From Pseudomonas fluorescens (GTDB lineage Bacteria > Pseudomonadota > Gammaproteobacteria > Pseudomonadales > Pseudomonadaceae): 64,000 bases of DNA. The translations under genes were made by a program, and so were the position numbers. The stretch covers positions 186,001 to 250,000 of the forward strand of contig NZ_CABVHU010000009.1 in assembly GCF_902497855.1 (NCBI RefSeq), written 5' to 3'. Below the pieces are notes generated by a model. It did not search any database. It had not been told where the DNA came from and saw only the letters and a list, made by a program, of their open reading frames with translations. Shown here piece after piece: positions 1-8,815 of the stretch (the first letter of the stretch is position 1; each line of letters opens with the position of its first letter).

Positions 1-528
1 CAATTCGAAGACCACCGTATCGGTGCCCTGTGCGCGCACTTGGGCGACATCCCCGAGGACAGTCTTGGCCGCCGAGGTGGATTTCTCGCCCAGGTGGTGA
101 TTGAACGACGCCACGACGTCTTCGACGGTCAGGCTCTTGCCGTTGTGGAAGGTCACGCCCTGGCGCAGTTTGAAGGTCCAGATCCGCGCATCCGGCGACG
201 ATTCCCAGCGCTCGGCGAGTTCGGGAATCGCGGTGCCATCCACGGCAATTTCGCTCAGGGTGTTGTACACCGCCGAGAAGCCGACGAAAGTGAACGTATC
301 GCTCCATGAGCCCGGGTCCAGCGAATCGGTGGTGCTGCCACCCGCCAGGCCAAGGCGCAGCACACCGCCCGGCTTGGGCGTGGTTTCCTGGGCAAAGGCT
401 CCGAACGGCAGGCCCATGGAAAACGCAGCGGCCACCAGGCCGGCGGCGGCGCTGCCTTTGAGGAAATCCCGCCGGGGAAGATTGCAGTCATGAATTGCTT
501 GAGTAATCTTGTTTTTGTTATCGCTCAT
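1..528 (-). CDS. ABC transporter substrate-binding protein, peptide/family 5 (N-terminal part)
   Basis: This is the first 176 codons of a periplasmic solute-binding protein; the gene runs off the left edge. The start at 528 gives a twin-arginine signal (RRDFLKG, residues 19-25), a hydrophobic stretch and an AFA-Q cleavage site. The mature protein begins with the family-5 pattern (PGGVLRLGLAGGSTTDSLDP, then TFTFVGFSAVYNTL, W-FKLRQGVTFHNG and L-VEDVVASF), which is typical of oligopeptide or dipeptide binding proteins. It should deliver a peptide-like or opine-like ligand to an inner-membrane permease encoded further left. The ligand cannot be read from this part. It is divergent from the Rrf2 regulator, which may control it. 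Confidence 0.9.
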   Translation of the reverse strand, partial: MSDNKNKITQAIHDCNLPRRDFLKGSAAAGLVAAAFSMGLPFGAFAQETTPKPGGVLRLGLAGGSTTDSLDPGSWSDTFTFVGFSAVYNTLSEIAVDGTAIPELAERWESSPDARIWTFKLRQGVTFHNGKSLTVEDVVASFNHHLGEKSTSAAKTVLGDVAQVRAQGTDTVVFEL

Positions 529-596
529 TGCATTGCCCCTGATCAGTAGCAGAGAAAATGATTCGAAGGTCCTACCGAAGCTGCTAGTATTCGTAA

Positions 597-611
597 TTGT
601 TACCGTAACAA
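597..611. promoter_or_regulatory. palindromic operator candidate
   Basis: TTGTTACCGTAACAA has perfect 7-bp arms around one central base. It lies in the 176-bp gap between the divergent binding-protein gene and the Rrf2-family gene. Position and symmetry fit an operator for the adjacent dimeric regulator; binding is inferred. Confidence 0.45.
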
Positions 612-704
612 ATACATTAACGACTTCACAACGTAAATTCCATGCCCTGACGGGTATTTTTCATTGATGGAATAATCCGGTTTTTACAGGGAGCCTTTCG
701 CCTC

Positions 705-1145
705 ATGAGCCAGTCGACCCGCTTGATCACCGCTTCTTACATCCTGTCGTTCGTTGCCGCCAACGCACCGCAGAAGCTGCGCACCGAAACCATTGCCAAG
801 TGGGTCAAGACCCACCCGACGCGGGTGCGCAATCTGGTGTCGCAGATGGTCAAGGCCGACATTCTCAAGTCCTATCGCGGCGCCAAGGGCGGGCTGACCC
901 TGGCCAGGCCCGCGAATGAAATCACCTTGCGCGAGGTCTATGACGCGGTGCAGGAAAGCTCGCTGATCGCCGAGAAAATCGACAACCCGTTCTCCGGCAT
1001 GGAAGACCATTGCAAGGTCTTCGACGTGTTCACCCGGCTGTTCGCCATGCTGGAAAACAACATGCGCCTGGATCTTGGAAACATCACCGCCGACCAATTG
1101 TTCGTGGCCTTCGATACCCCGTTGGAAAATCGCGATAGCGCCTGA
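705..1145 (+). CDS. Rrf2 family transcriptional regulator
   Basis: A 146-residue protein with an Rrf2-type winged helix: a helix-turn-helix around residues 25-50 (ETIAKWVKTHPTRVRNLVSQMVKA), then the wing with the hallmark YRGAKGGLTLARPANEITLREVYDAV. Members with an Fe-S cluster carry three clustered cysteines. Here I see only one cysteine (DHCKVF, about residue 102), so it is more likely a cluster-free member of the YwnA/CymR kind. An AGGGAGCC ribosome site precedes the ATG. Its target is probably the divergent transporter gene through the palindrome between them, and perhaps its own promoter. The effector is unknown. Confidence 0.9.
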   Translation: MSQSTRLITASYILSFVAANAPQKLRTETIAKWVKTHPTRVRNLVSQMVKADILKSYRGAKGGLTLARPANEITLREVYDAVQESSLIAEKIDNPFSGMEDHCKVFDVFTRLFAMLENNMRLDLGNITADQLFVAFDTPLENRDSA

Positions 1146-1226
1146 TTTGGCTTGTGCAGGCGCGCAGGAGTGTGCGCGGTTTACGCGCAGCGCGGCGCCT
1201 GCGGCCCGCGCGCGCTCATGGCGATA

Positions 1227-2642
1227 TCACAGCTGCATCGCTTTCACTTCGACAAACTCGGCCAGCCCTTCTTCACCCCACTCGCGACCATTGCCTGACT
1301 GTTTGTAGCCGCCAAACGGCGCCCGATAGTTGAACGCCGCACCGTTGATAAAGCACTGCCCGGCGCGCAGCTGCCGCGCCAGCCCGAGTCCACGCTCGGC
1401 GCTACCGGCCCACACGCCGCTGGACAGGCCGAACGGCGAGTCGTTGGCGATGTGGATGGCCTGGGCTTCATCCGCATAGGGAATCAGGCACAGCACCGGG
1501 CCGAAGATTTCTTCCTGGGCGATGCGCATCCGATTGTCGACGTCGGCAAACAGCGTTGGCTTGAGGTAGAACCCGCGCTCGAACTCGTCGGCAGTTTCAC
1601 CGCCACACAGCAACCGCGCGCCCTCCTGCCGACCGACTTGAATGTAGTCGCACACGGTCCGCCGTTGCGCGGCCGAGCACATCGGGCCAAGGAAACTCTG
1701 CGGGTCGAGCGGATCGCCCATGCGCAGGCTTTGCGTCTCTGCCAGGGCCAGCTCCAGCGCCTCGGCATAACGGCTGGCGGGCAGCAGCATGCGGGTCAAG
1801 GCGGTGCAGGTCTGTCCGGAGTTGATCATCACATCCTGCACGCCGTAGCGCACCGCCGCCGCCAGATCGGCATCCTCGCCGATCAGCAACGGCGACTTGC
1901 CGCCCAGTTCCAGGCAAACCCGCTTGACCGAAGGCGCTGCCGCCTGGGCCACGCGGACGCCGGCGCCGGTGGAGCCGGTGAACGAGATCATGTCGACATC
2001 CGGGTGTCGGGCCAAGGCTTCACCGACCTTGGAACCGGGCCCGCTGACCAGGTTGAACACCCCGGCCGGCAGACCGATGGCCTCGATCATTTCCGCCAGC
2101 AGGAAGGCATGCAGCGGGGTTTCCTGGCTCGGCTTGACCACCACCGTGCAGCCAGCCGCCAATGCCGGCGCGAGTTTGCCGATCAACTGGTGCAGCGGGT
2201 AATTCCACGGATTGATGAAGGCACAGACACCCACCGGCTCGCGAATCACCAGGGAGTTGCCGACCTCGCGCACCTCATCCATCAACCCGGCAATTTCGAC
2301 GTAGTGTTCCAGCCCGGCGATCGGCCCCTCGACCTGCACCGAGCGACACCACTGCACCGGCATGCCGAGTTCGGCGGTGATCACCTGGGCCATTTCGTCC
2401 GCCCGCGCCCGCAGCTGCTCGACCAGTGCTCGGATGTAAGCCGCGCGGACGCTGGACGAGGTTCGCGACCATGACCCAAAGGCCCGTCGGGCCGCGGCCA
2501 CGGCGCGATCAACGTCACGCTCGTCGCCCAGCGGCACTGAGCCTGCGACCTGTTCAGTGGCCGGGTTGATCACCTCGGCCAGGCCCTGGCCGGAAGGTCG
2601 CTGCCAGGCGCCATCCACAAACAGCCTGCTGTAATTACGCAT
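1227..2642 (-). CDS. NAD-dependent aldehyde dehydrogenase, probable 4-guanidinobutyraldehyde dehydrogenase
   Basis: A 471-residue aldehyde dehydrogenase with all the family marks: the NPWNYPLHQ region (144-152), FTGSTGAG (221-228), the general base Glu245 in LELGGKSP, the catalytic Cys279 in NSGQTC and the EEIFGPV motif near the C-terminus. Its start codon lies inside the end of aruH (8-bp overlap), so the two are translationally coupled. AruI makes 4-guanidinobutyraldehyde from 2-ketoarginine, so oxidation to 4-guanidinobutyrate is the natural assignment. The substrate is inferred from the operon, not from sequence. In P. aeruginosa this step is usually credited to the unlinked kauB. Confidence 0.9.
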   Translation of the reverse strand: MRNYSRLFVDGAWQRPSGQGLAEVINPATEQVAGSVPLGDERDVDRAVAAARRAFGSWSRTSSSVRAAYIRALVEQLRARADEMAQVITAELGMPVQWCRSVQVEGPIAGLEHYVEIAGLMDEVREVGNSLVIREPVGVCAFINPWNYPLHQLIGKLAPALAAGCTVVVKPSQETPLHAFLLAEMIEAIGLPAGVFNLVSGPGSKVGEALARHPDVDMISFTGSTGAGVRVAQAAAPSVKRVCLELGGKSPLLIGEDADLAAAVRYGVQDVMINSGQTCTALTRMLLPASRYAEALELALAETQSLRMGDPLDPQSFLGPMCSAAQRRTVCDYIQVGRQEGARLLCGGETADEFERGFYLKPTLFADVDNRMRIAQEEIFGPVLCLIPYADEAQAIHIANDSPFGLSSGVWAGSAERGLGLARQLRAGQCFINGAAFNYRAPFGGYKQSGNGREWGEEGLAEFVEVKAMQL

Positions 2643-3825
2643 CGCCCCGTCCCTCCATCAATTCATTGGCGCAGCGGACAATCCGCTGGCAGGCGTCGCG
2701 CAGGTGTTCGGTGCCCACTACCAGCCCGAGGCGAATATGCCCGGCGGCACTCGGGCCGAACGCTTCACCGGCCAGCACCGAGACGCCGTGTCGATCCAGC
2801 AGGCGGTCGGCGAAGGCCTGGGCACTGAGCCCGGTTTCGCGGATGTCGACCATCACGAACATCCCGCCATCGGGCTTCAGGGCGCGCACGCCTGGGCAGT
2901 CGGCCAGGCATTCGCAGACCAGGTCCCGGCGCTGGCGATAGGCCTGGCGCATGGCCTCGAGTTCCGGCAGTTGGGTCTCCAGCGCGACGACCGCGGCGTC
3001 CTGAATAAAATCCGGGGAGCCGTAGAGCATGCACAGCGCGAGGTTTTCCAGATGCCCGGCGAGTGACGGTGGCGCGACCACCCAGCCGACGCGCCAGCCG
3101 GTCATGGCGTGGGATTTCGACAGGCTGTTGAGGGTCGCGGTGCGCTCGGCCATGCCGGGCAGACTGGCCGGGCTGACGTGCTCGCCTTCGAACAACAGTT
3201 CGCTGTAGACCTCGTCGGAAATCAGCCACAGGTCATGGGCGATGCACAGCTCGGCCAGCGCCTGCCAGGTGGTGCGCGGCAGGCTGGCGCCGGACGGGTT
3301 GTGCGGGCTGTTGAGCGCCAACGCGCGAGTACGCGGGGTAATGCGTGCGGCAACGTCCTCAGGCAACACCCGGAAGCCGTTCTCGGAGCGCACCGGCACC
3401 GGAATCACCACCGCGCCGCAGGCACCGAACACGGCTTCATAGGTGACGTACATCGGCTCGGCGACTATCACTTCATCACCGGGATTGAGCACGCACTGGG
3501 CGACGCTGAACAGCGCACATTGCGCGCCGGCCAGCACCACCACCTGGTCGGCATCGACCGGTTGGCCGCTGCGTTGCCGATGGCGTTTGGCGATGCTCTC
3601 GCGCAGGGCACGCTTGCCGCGCACTTCGGCGTAGTGGGTATTGCCCGCCTGCAGGCTATCGATGGCCGCCTGCACGATCGGCACCGGGGTATCGAAATCC
3701 GGGTCGCCCACCGACAGCAACAGAATGTCCCTGCCCTGCTCCCGAAGCGCCAGGGCGCGGTAATGAATCTCCCAGGCGGCGGCACCGTCACCGGCGACAC
3801 GTTGGGTCAGATCGGAAAAACGCAT
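2635..3825 (-). CDS. aruH: arginine:pyruvate transaminase AruH
   Basis: A 396-residue fold-type I aminotransferase. It has NSPHNPSGA (172-180), SDEVYSEL (203-210) and the PLP lysine Lys237 in SLSKSHAMTGWRVGW. AruH converts L-arginine and pyruvate to 2-ketoarginine and alanine, the first step of the arginine transaminase pathway. The assignment rests on family fit and on direct linkage to an AruI-type decarboxylase and an aruRS-like system, the gene set found at PA4976-PA4983 in P. aeruginosa. The reading frame stays open far upstream, but the ATG at 3825 sits just after the aruI stop and gives the normal family length. Confidence 0.85.
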   Translation of the reverse strand: MRFSDLTQRVAGDGAAAWEIHYRALALREQGRDILLLSVGDPDFDTPVPIVQAAIDSLQAGNTHYAEVRGKRALRESIAKRHRQRSGQPVDADQVVVLAGAQCALFSVAQCVLNPGDEVIVAEPMYVTYEAVFGACGAVVIPVPVRSENGFRVLPEDVAARITPRTRALALNSPHNPSGASLPRTTWQALAELCIAHDLWLISDEVYSELLFEGEHVSPASLPGMAERTATLNSLSKSHAMTGWRVGWVVAPPSLAGHLENLALCMLYGSPDFIQDAAVVALETQLPELEAMRQAYRQRRDLVCECLADCPGVRALKPDGGMFVMVDIRETGLSAQAFADRLLDRHGVSVLAGEAFGPSAAGHIRLGLVVGTEHLRDACQRIVRCANELMEGRGDA

Positions 3826-3848
3826 AGGGGTTGTTCCTTGTTGATGGT

Positions 3849-5462
3849 TTAACCGACCAGTGCACAGGCGTGCTTGAGTTCGATCAGGGTCACGCCGTTT
3901 CGCTTGAAGCCGGCACGCAGGTCGGTTTGCAGTTCGTTGAGGCTGCGGGGTTGCGTCACGGTGCAACCGAAGGCGCGGCCCAATGCGGCAAAATCCGGGT
4001 TGCGCGGCAGCACGCCAATCGGTTCGATGTCGAGGCCGAGCATGTCGTCGCGGATCTGGCCCAAGGCTTCGTTGTTCCACAACAGCACCACCAGCGGGCT
4101 GTCCAGCTCTTCCACGGCGGTCGCCAGTTCTTGCGCGGTATAGAGAAAACCGCCGTCGCCGACCAGCACCAATCCGGGCCGGGCCGGCGCGCCGAACTTG
4201 GCGCCGATACCCGCTGGCAAGCCATAACCCAAGGTGCCGTAGCCGGTCGGGTGCAGCCAACTGCGCGGCGCCTTGCTGCTGAAGGCGTAGTTGCCGGTGT
4301 AGGCCAGTTGAGTCATGTCGCTGCTGATAAAGGCGTTGTCCGGCAGTTCGGCCGAAACCCGGTCGAGGATCGCCTGATGGATCGACTGCAAGGTGCCGTG
4401 CCCGGCCTTGACCGCTTTGCGCAAGGTCTCGACGGCTCGGATGGCAGCGCTCGCATCCCGTGCGGATTCGGGCAGACGCTCCAGCAAGGCCTCGACGGTT
4501 TGCCGCGCATCGCCCTGCAAGGCCACCGTGCACGGATAGAAGTCGTTGAACTTGCGCGAGTCGATATCCACCCGCAGCAGCTCGGCATTCAGCGGTAGAC
4601 GTTCACGCCAGTAATCGGTGTCGGCCATCTCGGTGCCCACCGCGAGCACCACGTCGGCTTCGGCGATCAGCGCCCAACCCGGTTCCACACACAGGGTCGA
4701 CCCGGCATTCAGCGGTGCATCCGGCGGCAACAAGCCCTTGCCGGCGACGCTGCTGAAAAACGGCGCCGCCAGCCGCGTGCTCAAGGCCTCGAGCGCCTGA
4801 GCGGCATTCAGTGCGCCGCCGCCGGCGATGATCATCGGCCGGCGTGCCGCCTGCAGTTTTGCCACCGCCTGATCCAGCGCCTCGGCCGCCGGCAGGCCGC
4901 GTCCCGGACGGCGCACCACCTCATTGCTCCAGTCACGCGTGACGGGCGCGGCCAGCACATCCAGCGGCACCGAAATATGCACCGGACGCGGCCGTTCGCT
5001 GTCGAATACCGCGTAAGCGCGGGCGATCAGCTCGGGCAAGTCCTCGGCACTCAAGGCCACCGCCGAAAACGCGGTGATCGGCGCGGTCATGGCGCGCTGA
5101 TCCTGGGTTTCGTGCAGGCAGCCCCAGCCTTTGCCCAGACTGGCTGTATGGTTGACGCTGGAAATCACCAGCATCGGGATCGAGTCGGCGTACGCCTGGC
5201 CGATCGCGGTCGCGGCATTGGTCACGCCGGGGCCGGTGATGATGAAGCACACCCCCGGCTTGCCGCTGACCCGCGCATAGCCGTCGGCCATGAAACCGGC
5301 CCCTTGCTCGTGCCGGGTCAGCACATGGCGAATGCCACTGCCGGGCAAGCCGCGATACAGCTCCAGGGTATGCACGCCAGGAATGCCGAACACGGTGTCG
5401 ACGTCGTAATTGGCCAACAGGCGCACCAGGGTCTGGCCGCCGGTCAAGGTTTTGCTTTGCAT
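3849..5462 (-). CDS. aruI: 2-ketoarginine (5-guanidino-2-oxopentanoate) decarboxylase AruI, ThDP-dependent
   Basis: A 537-residue thiamin-diphosphate enzyme of the acetolactate synthase/decarboxylase fold. The N-terminal domain carries the cofactor-activating Glu52 (RHEQGAGFMADGYAR). A central domain contains AGGGALNA (213-220). The C-terminal domain has the metal/ThDP motif GDGGF (435-439) ending in LLWNNEALG (460-468). The TGYGTLGYGLPAGIGAKFG segment is typical of the benzoylformate decarboxylase-like group. It decarboxylates 2-ketoarginine to 4-guanidinobutyraldehyde and CO2. The stop is 23 bp upstream of aruH, so it lies in the same operon. A generic acetolactate synthase is less likely given the partners. 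Confidence 0.85.
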   Translation of the reverse strand: MQSKTLTGGQTLVRLLANYDVDTVFGIPGVHTLELYRGLPGSGIRHVLTRHEQGAGFMADGYARVSGKPGVCFIITGPGVTNAATAIGQAYADSIPMLVISSVNHTASLGKGWGCLHETQDQRAMTAPITAFSAVALSAEDLPELIARAYAVFDSERPRPVHISVPLDVLAAPVTRDWSNEVVRRPGRGLPAAEALDQAVAKLQAARRPMIIAGGGALNAAQALEALSTRLAAPFFSSVAGKGLLPPDAPLNAGSTLCVEPGWALIAEADVVLAVGTEMADTDYWRERLPLNAELLRVDIDSRKFNDFYPCTVALQGDARQTVEALLERLPESARDASAAIRAVETLRKAVKAGHGTLQSIHQAILDRVSAELPDNAFISSDMTQLAYTGNYAFSSKAPRSWLHPTGYGTLGYGLPAGIGAKFGAPARPGLVLVGDGGFLYTAQELATAVEELDSPLVVLLWNNEALGQIRDDMLGLDIEPIGVLPRNPDFAALGRAFGCTVTQPRSLNELQTDLRAGFKRNGVTLIELKHACALVG

Positions 5463-5472
5463 GCTCAGATCC

Positions 5473-7572
5473 TCAAGCTTGGCCGAGGCGTATCAACGCA
5501 TCGACCGCAGTGGTGCCTTGGGCACCGACCAACAATGGGTTCACATCGAGTTCGAGCAACTGCCCGGCGTTCTCACAGGCGTAGTCCGCCACAGCGCGGA
5601 TCGCCGCCACCAGCGCCTCCAGATCCGCGGCTTCGCGACCGCGAAACCCTTGCAGCAAGGCAGCGCTGCGCAGACTCGACAACGCGTTGCGAATGGCCCC
5701 GTCAGTGGTGGGCAACAGCAGGCTGCGGCTGTCCTTGAGCAGCTCCACCAGAATCCCCCCGGCGCCGATGACCAGCGCCAGGCCGAAGCCGGTTTCGCGC
5801 TTTATCCCCACGATCAGCTCGGCCAAGGGCGGGGTTGCCATGCGCTCTAGCAACACCTGATCGAAGGCCACCCCCGGTGCGTAGTCGGCGATCCGTGTGC
5901 GCATCTGTTCCAGGGCGTCGCTCAAGGCCTGCGGATCGCGCAGGTTCAGTGCCACGGCACCGGCTTCGGTCTTGTGCGGCAGCTCGGCGCTGACCGCCTT
6001 GAGTACCAATGGATAACCCAGCGAATTCGCCGCGTGCAACGCCTCGCCCGGCGTGCTCAACACGCCTTGCGGTATCGGCAGGCCAAAGGCGCGCAAGGCC
6101 TGCTTGGATTGCCATTCATCCAGCAGTTGCCCCTCGCCTTCCAGCGCTGGCGGGCACAGCGGCACCAGCGCCGACTCACCGAGTGCAAGCAGCGCCAGGC
6201 GCTTGCGCTGATAACCGGCGATCCGCCCCCACGCCGCCAAGCCATCCTCGACGCCCTGCAATGCCGCAACACCGCGCGCATGCAGTCGCTCGCGAGCACT
6301 GGCCGGCAGCAGTTCGGGGAAGGCCGAGGTGACAAAGCCGGTCTTGCCGTGACGGCTCAACGCATCGCAATACAGCTCCAGCAGCAGGTCACATTCCTTG
6401 CGCTCGCCGGTGGCCTCCGAGGGGTAATCGAGCACCAGGATGGCGGCGTCGGCTGCGGTGCGCAGGGCGCTGTCGAGCATCTTGTCCAGCGCTTCGCGGT
6501 CACCCCAGATCGCCGTGGTGAAATCCAGCGGGTTGACCAGGTTAGCGTAGCTGGGCAGTACCTGATCGAGTTCGACCCGCTGGCTTTCGTCGAGCTTGGG
6601 CAGGCTCAAGTCATTGCGTTCGGCATAGTCGGCGATCAACCCGGCGTCGCCACCGGAACAGGCCAGGGCGATCAGGCTGTTGCCTGCCGGCAGATTGCCG
6701 CAGGCAGCGGCTTTCAGGGTTTCGACGAAACTCACCGGACCACTGACGCGAATCACCCCGAGGCGCTCGAACAGGCTGTCGTACAACACATCGGAACCGG
6801 CCAGCGAGCTGGTGTGGCTGAGGGCCAGTTCGGCGCCGATCTGCGACACCCCGGTTTTCAGCGCGATGATCGGAATACCTTTTTCCAGCGCCTTGTGTGC
6901 CGCACGAGCAAAGCCTGGAACATTTTTCAGGCCTTCCAGATGCAGGCCGATCGCGGTGACGCGCGGCTCGTCGAGCAGCACATCCATCAGCTCGGCGATG
7001 CCCAGTTGCGCCTGGTTGCCGACCGAAGCCATATAGGCCACTGGCAACGAGCGGTCACTCATGGACAGGTTGTAGGCAAAGTTGCCGCTCTGGGTCAGCA
7101 CCGCAACGCCCTTCTCCACGGTCTTGCCGCCATGGGCGACCGGCCACAAGGCCGAGCTGTGCAGGTAATCGAGCAAGCCGTAGCAGTTGGGGCCGAGCAA
7201 GGCCATGTCGCCGGCCGCCTTGAGCAACTGGTCTTGCAGGGCCTGGCCTTGCGCGCCGGTCTCGGCGAAACCCGAGGCGTAGCAAATCGCCCCGCCCGCG
7301 TCCCTGGCCGCCAGTTCGGCGACACAGGTCAAGGTCAGTTCGCGGTTGGTGGCGATGAACACCGCGTCCGGGCCACAGGGCAGTGCTGCCACGCTACGCA
7401 CACAGGGCACGCCTTCGAGGCTGTCGTGCTGCGGGTTGACCAGCCACATCTGGCCTTGATAACCGCCCTCGGCACAGCGCTTGAGCGCACGGGCCATGCT
7501 CCGGCCGCCAATGAATGCCAGGTGGCGCGGCGCGAGCAGGCGTTTGAGGTTGTCGCGAATCTGTTGGGACAT
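5473..7572 (-). CDS. NDP-forming acyl-CoA ligase, fused alpha-beta (acetate-CoA ligase family)
   Basis: A 699-residue protein with an N-terminal CoA-binding Rossmann domain (LAPRHLAFIGGRSMARAL), a succinyl-CoA-ligase-like domain with ALSHTSSLAGSD, where the His corresponds to the family phosphohistidine, and a C-terminal ATP-grasp domain (YPLVLKAVSAELPHKTEAGAV, LLERMATPPLAELIVGIKR). It should activate a carboxylic acid to its CoA thioester with ATP. Its stop is 10 bp before the aruI start, and the acyl-CoA dehydrogenase and hydratase lie just upstream, so it probably activates 4-guanidinobutyrate or a related acid. The substrate is inference. Confidence 0.85.
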   Translation of the reverse strand: MSQQIRDNLKRLLAPRHLAFIGGRSMARALKRCAEGGYQGQMWLVNPQHDSLEGVPCVRSVAALPCGPDAVFIATNRELTLTCVAELAARDAGGAICYASGFAETGAQGQALQDQLLKAAGDMALLGPNCYGLLDYLHSSALWPVAHGGKTVEKGVAVLTQSGNFAYNLSMSDRSLPVAYMASVGNQAQLGIAELMDVLLDEPRVTAIGLHLEGLKNVPGFARAAHKALEKGIPIIALKTGVSQIGAELALSHTSSLAGSDVLYDSLFERLGVIRVSGPVSFVETLKAAACGNLPAGNSLIALACSGGDAGLIADYAERNDLSLPKLDESQRVELDQVLPSYANLVNPLDFTTAIWGDREALDKMLDSALRTAADAAILVLDYPSEATGERKECDLLLELYCDALSRHGKTGFVTSAFPELLPASARERLHARGVAALQGVEDGLAAWGRIAGYQRKRLALLALGESALVPLCPPALEGEGQLLDEWQSKQALRAFGLPIPQGVLSTPGEALHAANSLGYPLVLKAVSAELPHKTEAGAVALNLRDPQALSDALEQMRTRIADYAPGVAFDQVLLERMATPPLAELIVGIKRETGFGLALVIGAGGILVELLKDSRSLLLPTTDGAIRNALSSLRSAALLQGFRGREAADLEALVAAIRAVADYACENAGQLLELDVNPLLVGAQGTTAVDALIRLGQA

Positions 7573-7590
7573 GTCCGTTCTCCGACCTGA

Positions 7591-8751
7591 TCAGCGCAGC
7601 AGCGGCCGCAGCAATTCGCGGGAAATAATGTGACGCTGGATCTCCGAGGTGCCTTCCCAGATGCGCTCGATCCGGGCGTTGCGCCAGATGCGCTCGACCG
7701 GACCTTCGTCCATCAAGCCCATGCCGCCGAAAATCTGCACCGCTTCGTCGGCCACGCGACCGAGCACTTCACTGGCGAACAACTTGGCCATCCCGGCTTC
7801 GCCGTCGGTCATGCTGCCCTGATCCATTTTCCAGGCGGTGTGCAGGGTCAAGAGTTCCGCCGCGCGGATTTGCGTGGCCATGTCGGCCAGCTTGAACGAC
7901 ACCCCTTGATAGGTGCCGATGGGTTGGCCGAACTGCTTGCGATCCGCCGCCCATTGCAGTGAAACGTCCAGCGCCCGCTGGGCCTGGCCGACGCAGTTGG
8001 CGGCGACCATCACCCGCCCGGCGGTCAGCCAGGCGTTGGCCACTTCCCAGCCCTTGCCGACTTCGCCGAGCACTTTGGCAGCCGGGACGCGGCAATCGTC
8101 GAAGAACATTTCGTAGGTGTGATAACCGCGGTTGCTGACGCACTTGGGCCCGCGGCGGATCGTCATGCCTGGCGTGCCCCGGTCGACCAGGAACGAGGTG
8201 ACGGCGTTGCGCTGGCGACCGTTGTGTTCGTAGGTGTCGGTCACGGCGAAGACAATCGCGAAATCGGCGTGCCCGGCATGGCTGATGAAGTGCTTGCTGC
8301 CGTTCAACACAAAGTCGTCACCGTCGCGTACGGCACGGGTCTTGATCGCATTGGCATCGGAACCGGCGCCCGGTTCGGTGAGGGCGAAGCAGTCGATCTT
8401 TTCGCCCTGGATGCACGGCAGCAGATAGTCCTGAATCTGCTGGCCGGTGCAGGCCATGAGGATTTTCGAGGGGCGTGCGACGAACACATGCAGGGCCCAC
8501 GACACCTTGGACAGTTCGCGTTCGATCAATGCCTGGGACAGGTAGTCGAGCCCGCCTCCGCCTACTTCTTCAGGCATGTTGAAGGCATAGAAACCTGCCG
8601 CCAGCGCCTTGCCGCGAATCTGTGCGGCGAGTTCCGGGGACACTTCATCGGCGCGATCCACCGCTTCTTCATGGGGCAGCAGTTCCTTGGCGACAAAACT
8701 GCGTACCGCGTCCACCAACATGTCTTGTTCTTGTGTCAGCTGGAAATTCAT
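7591..8751 (-). CDS. acyl-CoA dehydrogenase
   Basis: A 386-residue FAD-dependent acyl-CoA dehydrogenase of standard length. Visible marks are the FALTEPGAGSDANAIKTRA flavin/substrate region, GSKHFISHAGHADF, the AVQIFGGMGLM segment and the C-terminal catalytic glutamate region RIWEGTSEIQR. It is expected to form an alpha,beta-enoyl-CoA and pass electrons to ETF. It lies between the acyl-CoA ligase (18-bp gap) and the enoyl-CoA hydratase, so the three make a beta-oxidation-like module inside the aru locus. Confidence 0.92.
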   Translation of the reverse strand: MNFQLTQEQDMLVDAVRSFVAKELLPHEEAVDRADEVSPELAAQIRGKALAAGFYAFNMPEEVGGGGLDYLSQALIERELSKVSWALHVFVARPSKILMACTGQQIQDYLLPCIQGEKIDCFALTEPGAGSDANAIKTRAVRDGDDFVLNGSKHFISHAGHADFAIVFAVTDTYEHNGRQRNAVTSFLVDRGTPGMTIRRGPKCVSNRGYHTYEMFFDDCRVPAAKVLGEVGKGWEVANAWLTAGRVMVAANCVGQAQRALDVSLQWAADRKQFGQPIGTYQGVSFKLADMATQIRAAELLTLHTAWKMDQGSMTDGEAGMAKLFASEVLGRVADEAVQIFGGMGLMDEGPVERIWRNARIERIWEGTSEIQRHIISRELLRPLLR

Positions 8752-8815
8752 AACGCTACCTGTTCTTCGATAATCGTTTTATTCGAGGGCTGCGCTGGCG
8801 TATTTATTGGCCAAC

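Noticed and set aside
3826..4533. A 236-residue N-terminal extension of AruH
   Set aside because: The extension is an out-of-frame reading of aruI; the aminotransferase fold begins at the ATG at 3825.
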